From contig DAMBQR010000008.1 of assembly GCA_032055545.1 (NCBI GenBank), positions 30,451 to 94,450 on the forward strand: a stretch of DNA of 64,000 nt. Direction: 5' to 3'. This document shows, one piece after another, positions 8,544-17,006 of the stretch. The first letter of the stretch is position 1. Each line of letters opens with the position of its first letter. A program made the position numbers and the translations under genes. This DNA is from Pseudescherichia sp032055545. GTDB taxonomy: Bacteria; Pseudomonadota; Gammaproteobacteria; Enterobacterales; Enterobacteriaceae. The notes beneath the pieces are model-generated. The model saw only the letters and a list, made by a program, of their open reading frames with translations, did not search any database and had not been told where the DNA came from.

Positions 8544-10592
8544 ATGAGTCGTAAGCAACTTGCCCTGTTCGAACCCGCGCTGGTTCGCAAGGCACTATTA
8601 GCCTCTTTTGTAAAACTCAGCCCACGAGTGCAGTGGCGTAACCCGGTGATGTTTATCGTCTGGATCGGCAGCCTGCTCACTACCCTGCTGGCGATTGCGA
8701 TGGCCGCAGGCTATCTCAGCGGCAGCGCAGCCTTTACCGGCGCGATTAGCCTCTGGCTCTGGTTTACCGTGCTGTTTGCCAACGTCGCCGAAGCGCTGGC
8801 CGAGGGGCGCAGCAAAGCCCAGGCCAGCAGCCTGAAGGGCGTCAATAAAACCGCCTTCGCCCGTAAGCTGCGCGCCCCGCAGTATGGTGCACCTACCGAT
8901 CGTGTCCCTGCGGCCGATCTGCGCCGGGGTGACGTGGTGCTGGTCGAAGCGGGCGACATCATCCCCTGCGACGGCGAGGCCATTGAGGGGGGCGCCTCGG
9001 TGGATGAGAGCGCTATCACCGGCGAGTCCGCGCCGGTGATCCGTGAATCCGGAGGCGACTTTGCCTCGGTAACCGGCGGGACGCGTATTCTTTCGGACTG
9101 GCTGGTGATCCGCTGCAGCGTCAACCCCGGCGAGACCTTCCTCGACCGGATGATTGCCATGGTCGAGGGCGCGCAGCGGCGAAAAACGCCCAACGAGATC
9201 GCGCTGACCATTCTGCTGGTGGCCCTGACGATTGTCTTCCTGCTGGCCACCGCCACCCTGTGGCCCTTCTCCGCCTGGGGCGGGACGGCAGTGAGCGTCA
9301 CCGTGCTGGTGGCCCTGCTGGTGTGCCTGATCCCGACCACCATCGGCGGGCTGCTCTCCGCCATCGGCGTCGCCGGGATGAGCCGGATGCTCGGGGCGAA
9401 CGTCATTGCCACCAGCGGCCGGGCGGTGGAGGCGGCGGGGGATATCGACGTGCTGCTGCTGGATAAGACCGGGACCATCACCCTCGGCAACCGCCAGGCC
9501 GCCGAATTTTTACCCGCTCGGGGAGTAGACGAGCGCACGCTGGCCGATGCGGCGCAGCTGGCCTCACTGGCGGATGAGACTCCCGAGGGACGCAGCATTG
9601 TGGTGCTGGCGAAGCAGCGTTTTAACCTGCGGGAGCGTGACGTGCAGAGCCTGAACGCCACCTTTGTCCCCTTTACCGCCCAGACGCGGATGAGCGGCAT
9701 CAACATTCAGGAACGGCAGATCCGCAAAGGCTCGGTGGATGCCCTGCGTCGTCACATTGCGGCTAACGGCGGCGAGTTTCCCGCCGAGGTCGAAGCGCTG
9801 GTTGAACAGGTGGCGAGCCGGGGCGCAACGCCGCTGGTGGTCGCCGAGGGCAACCGGGTGCTGGGGGTGATCCCCCTGAAGGATGTGGTCAAGGGCGGGA
9901 TCAAGGCCCGCTTCGCCCAGCTGCGTAAGATGGGCATCAAAACGGTGATGATCACCGGCGATAACCGCCTGACTGCCGCCGCGATTGCTGCCGAGGCGGG
10001 GGTGGATGACTTTCTGGCGGAAGCGACGCCGGAAGCCAAGCTGGCGCTGATCCGTCAGTATCAGGCCGAGGGCCGTCTGGTCGCGATGACCGGCGACGGC
10101 ACTAACGATGCCCCGGCGCTGGCCCAGGCCGACGTGGCGGTGGCGATGAACTCCGGCACCCAGGCAGCCAAGGAGGCGGGCAATATGGTGGATCTCGACT
10201 CCAACCCCACCAAGCTGATTGAGGTGGTACATATTGGTAAACAGATGCTGATGACCCGTGGCTCGCTGACTACCTTCAGCATCGCCAACGACGTGGCCAA
10301 GTACTTCGCCATTATTCCCGCTGCGTTTGCGGTCACCTACCCGCCGCTCAACGCCCTGAATATTATGCACCTTCACTCACCCAGCTCGGCCATCCTCAGC
10401 GCGGTGATCTTCAATGCGCTGATCATTATCGTCCTGATCCCGCTGGCCTTAAGGGGGGTGAGCTATACACCACTCTCGGCCCAGGCGATGCTGCGCCGTA
10501 ATCTATGGATCTACGGTCTGGGCGGGCTGATCGTGCCCTTTATTGGCATCAAAGCGATCGATCTGCTGTTAACGCTTTTCGGCCTGGTCTAA
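8544..10592 (+). CDS. kdpB: K+-transporting ATPase subunit B (KdpB), P-type ATPase
   Basis: Catalytic P-type ATPase subunit (682 aa, as in E. coli). The phosphorylated aspartate is Asp307 in DKTGTITLGN; the TGESAPV actuator loop lies near residue 160, and the hinge motifs MITGDN and MTGDGTNDAPAL follow in the 470-520 region. Hydrophobic membrane pairs occur at about 35-90, 215-280 and 585-680. It works with KdpA, KdpC and KdpF. Confidence 0.98.
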   Translation: MSRKQLALFEPALVRKALLASFVKLSPRVQWRNPVMFIVWIGSLLTTLLAIAMAAGYLSGSAAFTGAISLWLWFTVLFANVAEALAEGRSKAQASSLKGVNKTAFARKLRAPQYGAPTDRVPAADLRRGDVVLVEAGDIIPCDGEAIEGGASVDESAITGESAPVIRESGGDFASVTGGTRILSDWLVIRCSVNPGETFLDRMIAMVEGAQRRKTPNEIALTILLVALTIVFLLATATLWPFSAWGGTAVSVTVLVALLVCLIPTTIGGLLSAIGVAGMSRMLGANVIATSGRAVEAAGDIDVLLLDKTGTITLGNRQAAEFLPARGVDERTLADAAQLASLADETPEGRSIVVLAKQRFNLRERDVQSLNATFVPFTAQTRMSGINIQERQIRKGSVDALRRHIAANGGEFPAEVEALVEQVASRGATPLVVAEGNRVLGVIPLKDVVKGGIKARFAQLRKMGIKTVMITGDNRLTAAAIAAEAGVDDFLAEATPEAKLALIRQYQAEGRLVAMTGDGTNDAPALAQADVAVAMNSGTQAAKEAGNMVDLDSNPTKLIEVVHIGKQMLMTRGSLTTFSIANDVAKYFAIIPAAFAVTYPPLNALNIMHLHSPSSAILSAVIFNALIIIVLIPLALRGVSYTPLSAQAMLRRNLWIYGLGGLIVPFIGIKAIDLLLTLFGLV

Positions 10593-10604
10593 GAGGATCG
10601 CAAT

Positions 10605-11186
10605 ATGACTTCACTTCGTTCCGCGTTTTTACTGTTGTTGCTGTTAACCCTCATCACCGGCGGTCTTTATCCGCTGGTCACCACCCTGCTCGGCCAGGGG
10701 CTGTTTCCGGCACAGGCCAACGGCTCGCTGATTTTGGAAAATAATCAGATCCGTGGCTCGCGCCTGATCGGGCAAAACTTTAGCGCAGCGGGCTACTTCC
10801 AGGGCCGCCCCTCCGCCACCGCCGACGCGCCCTACAATCCGCTGGCCTCCGGGGGTAGCAACCTGGCGGGCAGCAATCCAGTGCTTGATGAGGCGATGAC
10901 CGCCCGCGTCGCGGCGCTGCGTGCCGCCAACCCGCAGGCTAACCCGCGCGTGCCGGTCGAGCTGGTCACCGCCTCCGCCAGCGGGCTGGATTACGGCCTG
11001 TCGCCACAGGCCGCAGCCTGGCAGATCCCGCGTGTGGCGGCGGCGCGTGGCCTGTCAACGGCGCAGGTTGCGCAGCTGGTGGTTAAACACACTCACCAGC
11101 CGCTGCTGAGCTTTACCGGCGAGCCGGGAGTGAATATTGTGGAGCTTAATCTCGCCCTTGATGCGTATAAGGACACATCTGAATGA
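10605..11186 (+). CDS. kdpC: K+-transporting ATPase subunit C (KdpC)
   Basis: 193-aa accessory subunit (E. coli 190) with one N-terminal membrane segment (residues about 5-30) and a periplasmic domain containing the family motif YFQGRPSA near residue 65 and SGSNLAGSNP-like sequence near residue 85. It is thought to assist K+ binding in the pump. It overlaps the start of kdpD by 4 bp (ATGA). Confidence 0.97.
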   Translation: MTSLRSAFLLLLLLTLITGGLYPLVTTLLGQGLFPAQANGSLILENNQIRGSRLIGQNFSAAGYFQGRPSATADAPYNPLASGGSNLAGSNPVLDEAMTARVAALRAANPQANPRVPVELVTASASGLDYGLSPQAAAWQIPRVAAARGLSTAQVAQLVVKHTHQPLLSFTGEPGVNIVELNLALDAYKDTSE

Positions 11187-13870
11187 CAGACGAGCCGTTG
11201 CGTCCCGATCCCGATCGCCTGCTGGAGCAGACCAGCAGCACGCATCGCGGCAGGCTGAAGATCTTTTTCGGGGCCTGCGCGGGAGTGGGCAAAACGTTCG
11301 CCATGCTCGCCGAAGCGCAGCGCCTGCGGACGCAGGGGCTGGACATTGTTGCTGGGGTGGTAGAGACCCACGGCCGTAAAGAGACGGCGACGATGCTGGA
11401 GAGCCTGTCGGCTCTGCCGCTAAACGTCACTAACCATCGGGGGCGGCGTCTGGCAGAGTTCGACCTCGATGGAGCACTGGCCCGGCGTCCGGCACTGATC
11501 CTGATGGACGAGCTGGCTCATACCAACGCCCCCGGCTCCCGCCACCCGAAGCGCTGGCAGGATGTTGACGAGCTGCTGGAGGCGGGGATCGACGTCTTCA
11601 CCACCCTCAACGTGCAGCATCTGGAGAGCCTGAACGACGTCGTAAGCGGCGTGACCGGGATCCAGGTGCGAGAGACCGTGCCGGATCCCTTTTTTGACGC
11701 CGCCGATGACGTGGTGCTGGTTGATCTGCCCCCGGACGATCTCCGCCAGCGCCTGCACGAGGGCAAGGTCTATATGGGCGGTCAGGCTGAACGCGCCATC
11801 GAGCACTTTTTCCGCAAGGGCAACCTGATCGCCCTGCGCGAGCTGGCTCTGCGGCGCACCGCCGACCGCGTCGATTCCCAGATGCGTGCCTGGCGCGACC
11901 ACCAGGGACTGGAGAAGGTCTGGCATACCCGTGATGCCATTCTGCTCTGTATCGGCCACGGCCAGGGCAATGAGAAACTGGTGCGTACCGCCGCGCGGCT
12001 GGCGGCAAAGCTGGGCAGCGTCTGGCATGCGGTCTACGTCGAGACGCCGACCCTGCACAAGCTGCCCGCCCACCGGCGGCGGGCCATTTTGAGCGCCCTG
12101 CGGCTGGCGCAGTCGCTGGGCGCGGAGACCGCGACCCTTGCCGATCCGGCGGAGGAGCAGGCCGTGCTGCGCTACGCCCGGGAGCATAACCTGGGTAAAA
12201 TCGTCATTGGCCGTCAGGGCCAGCGTCGCTGGTGGCATCCCCCCTCCTTCGCCGAGCGCCTTGCCCGCCATGCGCCCGATCTCGATCTGCTCGTCGTCGC
12301 CCTTGAAGAGAGCGCGACCCCCTTCCCTCCGCGCAACGCCGATGCCCGGCCGCTGATGGAGAGGTGGCGGGTACAGATCACCGGCGGCCTGATGGCCATT
12401 GCCCTTTGCGCCCTGATTACCTTTATTGCCAGCCAGTGGCTTGTCGCTTTCGACGCCGCTAACCTGGTCATGCTCTACCTGCTGGGTGTCGTGATCGTTG
12501 CCCTGCTCTACGGACGCTGGCCCTCGGTGCTGGCGACCATTATTAACGTCATTAGCTTCGATCTCTTTTTTATCGCCCCGCACGGCACGCTGGCGGTCTC
12601 CGACGTACAGTATCTGCTGACCTTTGGCGTGATGCTGACGGTGGGGTTGGTGATTGGCAACCTGACGGCAGGGGTGCGCTATCAGGCCCGCATTGCCCGC
12701 TACCGCGAGCAGCGAACCCGCCACCTGTATGAGATGTCGAAAGCGCTGGCGGTGGGACGCAGCGAGCAGGATGTTGCCCTCACCGGCGAGAGATTTATCC
12801 AGTCTACCTTCCATGCCCGCAGCCAGATCCTGCTTCCGGACGAGAGGGGTAAGCTGCGGGCGTTAACCCCTGTACAGAGCATGACCCCATGGGATGAGGC
12901 CATCGCCCAATGGAGCCTGAGCAAAGGCCTGCCTGCTGGCGCCGGTACCGATACCCTACCCGGCGTGCCTTATCTTATTCTGCCTCTAAAAAACGGCGAT
13001 AAAACCCGAGGGGTGGCGATCGTCGAGCCAGCCAGCCTGCGCCAGCTGATGATCCCCGAGCAGCAGCGGCTGCTGGAGACCTTCGCCCTGCTGGTGGCCA
13101 GCGCGCTGGAGCGGCTGGCGTTAACCACCAGCGAGCAGCACGCGAGACTCACCAGCGAGCGGGAGAGTATTCGCCACTCCCTGCTGGCGGCGCTCTCTCA
13201 TGATCTGCGCACCCCGCTGACCGTGCTGTTTGGCCAGGCAGAGATTTTAACTCTCGATCTGGCAAGCGAAGGATCGCAGCGCGCCCCGCAGGCCAGTGAG
13301 ATCCGCCAGCAGGTGCTGAGTATGACCCGGCTGGTAAATAACCTGCTCGATATGGCGCGCATCCAGTCCGGTGGCTTTAATCTGAAACTGGAGTGGCTGA
13401 CGCTGGAGGAGATTGTCGGTAGCGCCCTGCAGGCGCTGGATCCCATCAGCGGCGGGCGAGCGGTTCAGCTGGACCTGCCCGATCCGCTAATGCTGGTGCA
13501 GGTGGACGGCCCGCTGTTTGAGCGTGTGCTGGTCAACCTGGTAGAGAACGCGATGAAGTACGCCGGGCCTGCGGCGGCGATCGGCATTAACGCCTGGCGG
13601 GATGAGAACCAGCTTCAGCTGGAGGTGTGGGACAGCGGGCCGGGTATTCCGGCGGGACAGGAGCAGGAAATCTTTGCCAAATTCGCCCGGGGTAACAAAG
13701 AGTCGTCTATCCCAGGCGTTGGGCTGGGGCTGGCTATCTGTGAAGCCATCGTTGAGGTTCACGGCGGCACGATTAGCGTAGCAAACCGGCCTAAGGGGGG
13801 AGCACGCTTTCGTGTTACACTCCCGCAAACAGCGCCGCCAGGGCTTGATGAGTTAACCGGAGAAGCGTGA
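11183..13870 (+). CDS. kdpD: Sensor histidine kinase KdpD
   Basis: Membrane sensor kinase of 895 aa (E. coli 894) that responds to K+ limitation and ionic stress. The order is: KdpD N-terminal ATP-binding domain with Walker motif GACAGVGKT at residues 30-38; a universal-stress-like domain to about 370; four closely spaced membrane segments at about 400-500; a GAF-like region; and the HisKA/HATPase module with phosphoacceptor His673 in LSHDLRTPLT and the GVGLGLAI G-box near residue 850. Starts and stops overlap both neighbours, so kdpCDE translation is probably coupled. Confidence 0.98.
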   Translation: MTDEPLRPDPDRLLEQTSSTHRGRLKIFFGACAGVGKTFAMLAEAQRLRTQGLDIVAGVVETHGRKETATMLESLSALPLNVTNHRGRRLAEFDLDGALARRPALILMDELAHTNAPGSRHPKRWQDVDELLEAGIDVFTTLNVQHLESLNDVVSGVTGIQVRETVPDPFFDAADDVVLVDLPPDDLRQRLHEGKVYMGGQAERAIEHFFRKGNLIALRELALRRTADRVDSQMRAWRDHQGLEKVWHTRDAILLCIGHGQGNEKLVRTAARLAAKLGSVWHAVYVETPTLHKLPAHRRRAILSALRLAQSLGAETATLADPAEEQAVLRYAREHNLGKIVIGRQGQRRWWHPPSFAERLARHAPDLDLLVVALEESATPFPPRNADARPLMERWRVQITGGLMAIALCALITFIASQWLVAFDAANLVMLYLLGVVIVALLYGRWPSVLATIINVISFDLFFIAPHGTLAVSDVQYLLTFGVMLTVGLVIGNLTAGVRYQARIARYREQRTRHLYEMSKALAVGRSEQDVALTGERFIQSTFHARSQILLPDERGKLRALTPVQSMTPWDEAIAQWSLSKGLPAGAGTDTLPGVPYLILPLKNGDKTRGVAIVEPASLRQLMIPEQQRLLETFALLVASALERLALTTSEQHARLTSERESIRHSLLAALSHDLRTPLTVLFGQAEILTLDLASEGSQRAPQASEIRQQVLSMTRLVNNLLDMARIQSGGFNLKLEWLTLEEIVGSALQALDPISGGRAVQLDLPDPLMLVQVDGPLFERVLVNLVENAMKYAGPAAAIGINAWRDENQLQLEVWDSGPGIPAGQEQEIFAKFARGNKESSIPGVGLGLAICEAIVEVHGGTISVANRPKGGARFRVTLPQTAPPGLDELTGEA

Positions 13871-14544
13871 TTACTATTTTAATCGTTGAGGATGAGCAGG
13901 CCATTGTTCGCTTTGTGCGCGCCGCACTGGAGGCCGATGGCCTGCGGGTACACGAAGCGCAGACGATGCAGCGTGGCCTGCTGGAAGCGGCGACGCGCAA
14001 GCCCGATGCGATTATCCTCGACCTCGGCCTGCCCGACGGGGACGGCCTCGATTTTATCCGCGACCTGCGCCAGTGGAGCCAGACGCCCATTATCGTGCTT
14101 TCGGCCCGCGCTGAAGAGCAGGATAAAATTGCCGCCCTTGACGCCGGGGCGGATGACTATCTCAGCAAGCCGTTTGGTATTGGTGAGCTGCAGGCGCGCC
14201 TGCGTGTCGCATTACGCCGTCACGGTAGCAGCAGCCAGAGCGATCCGCTGGTGACCTTCTCCAATGTGCGCGTTGACCTGGCCGCCAGGCGTATTCAGCG
14301 CGGCGAGGAGGAGATCCACCTGACCCCCATCGAGTTTCGCCTGCTGGCGGTGCTGATAGGCCACCACGGCAAAGTGCTCACCCAGCGGCAGCTGCTGCGG
14401 GAGGTGTGGGGACCCAACGCGGTTGAACACAGCCACTATCTGCGTATCTATATGGGCCACCTGCGCCAGAAGCTGGAAAACGATCCGGCCCGCCCGCGTC
14501 ACTTTATTACCGAAACCGGCATTGGCTACCGCTTTATGCTGTAA
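13867..14544 (+). CDS. kdpE: Response regulator KdpE
   Basis: OmpR/PhoB-family regulator (225 aa), activator of kdpFABC. The receiver domain has acidic residues at 8-9, phosphoacceptor Asp52 in LDLGLPDGDG, and the KPFG lysine near 102. The C-terminal winged helix has HLTPIEFRLLAVL and HYLRIYMGHLRQKLE. The GTG start overlaps the TGA stop of kdpD. No terminator with a U-run is visible directly after it. Confidence 0.98.
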   Translation: MITILIVEDEQAIVRFVRAALEADGLRVHEAQTMQRGLLEAATRKPDAIILDLGLPDGDGLDFIRDLRQWSQTPIIVLSARAEEQDKIAALDAGADDYLSKPFGIGELQARLRVALRRHGSSSQSDPLVTFSNVRVDLAARRIQRGEEEIHLTPIEFRLLAVLIGHHGKVLTQRQLLREVWGPNAVEHSHYLRIYMGHLRQKLENDPARPRHFITETGIGYRFML

Positions 14545-14788
14545 ATATAACTCTTTTTTAGCGTAATATTTAATCTCACGGAATAATCCCATCATTTTAA
14601 ATAAGCACATAATTAATATAAATATTATTTTCTATTCTATTTTTATTGATCAACTTCACGGCGAAATTTAATTCCACCGATAAAATGGCCCGCGAAACCA
14701 GTTAGATTCAAGCTCTATCCCAACCTGTAAAATCAATCCTTTATAATAAGGATTGCGGGACAACTATTAACTAAAAAAAGGACATATT
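14545..14788 (+). promoter_or_regulatory. AT-rich speF leader with a perfect hairpin, no speFL
   Basis: This 244-bp stretch is much richer in A/T than its surroundings. It holds a perfect 7-bp inverted repeat AATCCTT-TATAAT-AAGGATT at 14735-14754, about 35 bp before the speF ATG, and an AAAGGA ribosome binding site. In E. coli the speF leader encodes the ornithine-sensing arrest peptide SpeFL (34 aa); I find no ORF of that kind, only a six-codon ATG ORF at 14684. The hairpin could be an mRNA structure or an operator. Confidence 0.5.
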
Positions 14789-16948
14789 ATGCAACGCTTG
14801 AAAATAGCGGCCAGCCGCGCCTGCCACGACTTTATCGCTACCCGCCGTGATATTATCGATCTGCACAGCAGTGACTTTATTGACGTCGCCGCCGCCGTAC
14901 TCTCTATTAACGATATTCATAAAGGGATGGTGGAAAAGATTGAAGAGACCGGATTTAATATTCCCATCTTTGTGATGACTCACGAGGCAGAATGTGTTCC
15001 GGCAACTTATCTTCCCGATATTTACGGCGTCTTCCAGTACGGTAATGCCACCAGGGAATATTATGGTCGTCAGCTTGAGGCCGCCGCGCTGAAATATGAG
15101 CGTGGTTTGCGCCCGCCTTTCTTTAGCGCCTTAACGGACTATGTCAAGCAGGGTAACAGCGCCTTTGACTGCCCGGGGCACCAGGGCGGGCAGTTTTTCC
15201 GCCGCCATCCCGCCGGCAACCAGTTTGTCGATTTCTTTGGCGAAGCGCTGTTCCGGGCCGATCTCTGTAACGCCGACGTGGCGATGGGCGATCTGCTGAT
15301 CCACGAGGGCGCGCCCTGCCTGGCCCAGCAGCATGCGGCAAAGGTGTTTAACGCCGATAAAACCTACTTTGTTCTCAACGGCACCTCGTCAGCGAACAAG
15401 GTGGTGCTTAACGCCCTGCTGGCGCCGGGAGATCTGGTGCTGTTCGATCGCAACAACCACAAATCTAACCACCACGGCGCGCTGCTACAGGCAGGTGCTA
15501 CGCCGATCTATCTGGAGACGGCGCGTAACCCCTACGGCTTTATCGGCGGCATTGACGCGCACTGCTTTGAAGAGCCATACCTGCGTGAGCTGATAGCTGA
15601 GGTCGCTCCAGAGCATGCCCAGCGCCAGCGTCCCTTCCGCCTGGCGGTGATCCAGCTCGGCACCTATGACGGTACCATCTACAATGCCCGTCAGGTAGTG
15701 GACAACATTGGTCACCTCTGCGACTACATCCTGTTTGACTCGGCCTGGGTGGGTTACGAGCAGTTTATTCCGATGATGGCCGACTGTTCGCCGCTGCTGC
15801 TGGATCTCAACGAGAACGATCCCGGCATTCTGGTTACGCAGTCGGTGCATAAACAGCAGGCGGGCTTCTCCCAGACCTCGCAGATCCATAAGAAGGATAG
15901 CCACATCAAGGGCCAGCCGCGCTACGTTCCGCACAAGCGCCTGAACAACGCCTTTATGATGCACGCCTCCACCAGCCCCTTCTATCCGCTCTTCGCCGCG
16001 CTGGACGTTAACGCCCGCATGCATGAGGGCGAGAGCGGCAAACGAATGTGGATGCGCTGCGTCGAGCAGGGCGTCGAGGCCCGTAAGATGATCCTCAATC
16101 AGTGCAAGTTTATCCGTCCTTTCATTCCGACAACGGTAGAGGGTCGTCCGTGGGAGTCCTACAACACCGCTGAGATCGCCCGCGATCTGCGCTTCTTCCA
16201 CTTCGTCCCCGGCGAAAACTGGCACGCCTTTGAGGGCTATGCGCCGCACCAGTATTTTATCGATCCCTGCAAGCTGCTGCTGACCACGCCAGGCATTGAT
16301 GCCGCCACCGGTGAGTATGAGGCGTTTGGCGTTCCGGCGACGATCCTCGCCAACTACCTGCGCGAAAACGGCGTGGTGCCAGAGAAGTGCGATCTTAACT
16401 CCATCCTCTTCCTGCTGACGCCTGCGGAAGATATGGGCAAACTGCAGCAGCTGGTGGCCCGGCTGGCGCAGTTTGAGACGCTGCTGGCCAGCGATGCGCT
16501 TCTGCAGGACGTGCTGCCGTCGATCTACCACCAGCACCCACAGCGCTACGCGGGTTACACCCTGCGCCAGCTCTGTCAGGAGATGCACGATCTCTACGCA
16601 CGCAACAACGTTAAACAGCTGCAAAAAGAGATGTTCCGCAAAGCCTGCCTGCCGCCAGTGCGCATGTCGCCCCAGGAGGCCAACTACGCCTTTATTCGCG
16701 GCGAGAGCGAGCTGGTGCTGCTGAGCGAGGCCGAGGGACGGATCGCCGCCGAGGGTGCGCTCCCCTATCCGCCTGGGGTGCTGTGCGTCGTGCCGGGTGA
16801 GGTTTGGGGCGGTTCGGTACTGCGCTACTTTACCGCGCTTGAAGAGGGGATCAACCTGCTGCCGGGCTTCGCACCGGAGCTACAGGGGGTCTACATTCAG
16901 GAGCATGAGGGACGGAAAGCGGTGTGGTGTAACGTGATCAAAGAGTAA
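14789..16948 (+). CDS. speF: Ornithine decarboxylase, inducible type (SpeF)
   Basis: PLP-dependent ornithine decarboxylase of the bacterial wing-domain fold type I family (719 aa; E. coli SpeF 732). It makes putrescine plus CO2 and consumes a proton, contributing to acid resistance. The core is nearly identical to E. coli SpeF, including CPGHQGG, the cofactor lysine Lys355 in SVHKQQAGFSQ, and DCPLLL-type substrate-loop sequences. The N-terminal wing domain (first about 100 residues) is far more divergent. The last 13 or so residues of the E. coli protein are missing. The ornithine/putrescine antiporter gene potE, normally next, is absent: pgm follows directly. Confidence 0.94.
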   Translation: MQRLKIAASRACHDFIATRRDIIDLHSSDFIDVAAAVLSINDIHKGMVEKIEETGFNIPIFVMTHEAECVPATYLPDIYGVFQYGNATREYYGRQLEAAALKYERGLRPPFFSALTDYVKQGNSAFDCPGHQGGQFFRRHPAGNQFVDFFGEALFRADLCNADVAMGDLLIHEGAPCLAQQHAAKVFNADKTYFVLNGTSSANKVVLNALLAPGDLVLFDRNNHKSNHHGALLQAGATPIYLETARNPYGFIGGIDAHCFEEPYLRELIAEVAPEHAQRQRPFRLAVIQLGTYDGTIYNARQVVDNIGHLCDYILFDSAWVGYEQFIPMMADCSPLLLDLNENDPGILVTQSVHKQQAGFSQTSQIHKKDSHIKGQPRYVPHKRLNNAFMMHASTSPFYPLFAALDVNARMHEGESGKRMWMRCVEQGVEARKMILNQCKFIRPFIPTTVEGRPWESYNTAEIARDLRFFHFVPGENWHAFEGYAPHQYFIDPCKLLLTTPGIDAATGEYEAFGVPATILANYLRENGVVPEKCDLNSILFLLTPAEDMGKLQQLVARLAQFETLLASDALLQDVLPSIYHQHPQRYAGYTLRQLCQEMHDLYARNNVKQLQKEMFRKACLPPVRMSPQEANYAFIRGESELVLLSEAEGRIAAEGALPYPPGVLCVVPGEVWGGSVLRYFTALEEGINLLPGFAPELQGVYIQEHEGRKAVWCNVIKE

Positions 16949-16970
16949 GAGCCAGACCGGTAAGTATCAG

Positions 16971-16995
16971 GCCCGGCAGCGCGATGCTGCCGGGC
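16971..16995. terminator. 10-bp perfect hairpin between convergent speF and pgm
   Basis: GCCCGGCAGC and GCTGCCGGGC form a perfect 10-bp stem around the loop GCGAT. It lies 22 bp after the speF stop and 11 bp before the pgm stop, so it can act on both convergent transcripts. There is no clear T-run on either side, so it may be a REP-like or 3'-protecting stem rather than a classical terminator. Confidence 0.55.
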
Positions 16996-17006
16996 GCTTA
17001 ACCGCA

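Noticed and set aside
8711..9706. 331-codon minus-strand frame inside kdpB
   Set aside because: Ser/Arg/Ala-rich mirror frame of kdpB; kdpB itself is fully conserved.
14684..14704. Six-codon ORF in the speF leader as a SpeFL equivalent
   Set aside because: Too short and without the C-terminal sequence of the known ornithine-sensing peptide; no ribosome binding site.
16971..16995. Insertion-sequence end or integration site behind speF
   Set aside because: Only a single short palindrome is present, with no transposase or target duplication; it fits a transcript-end hairpin between convergent genes.
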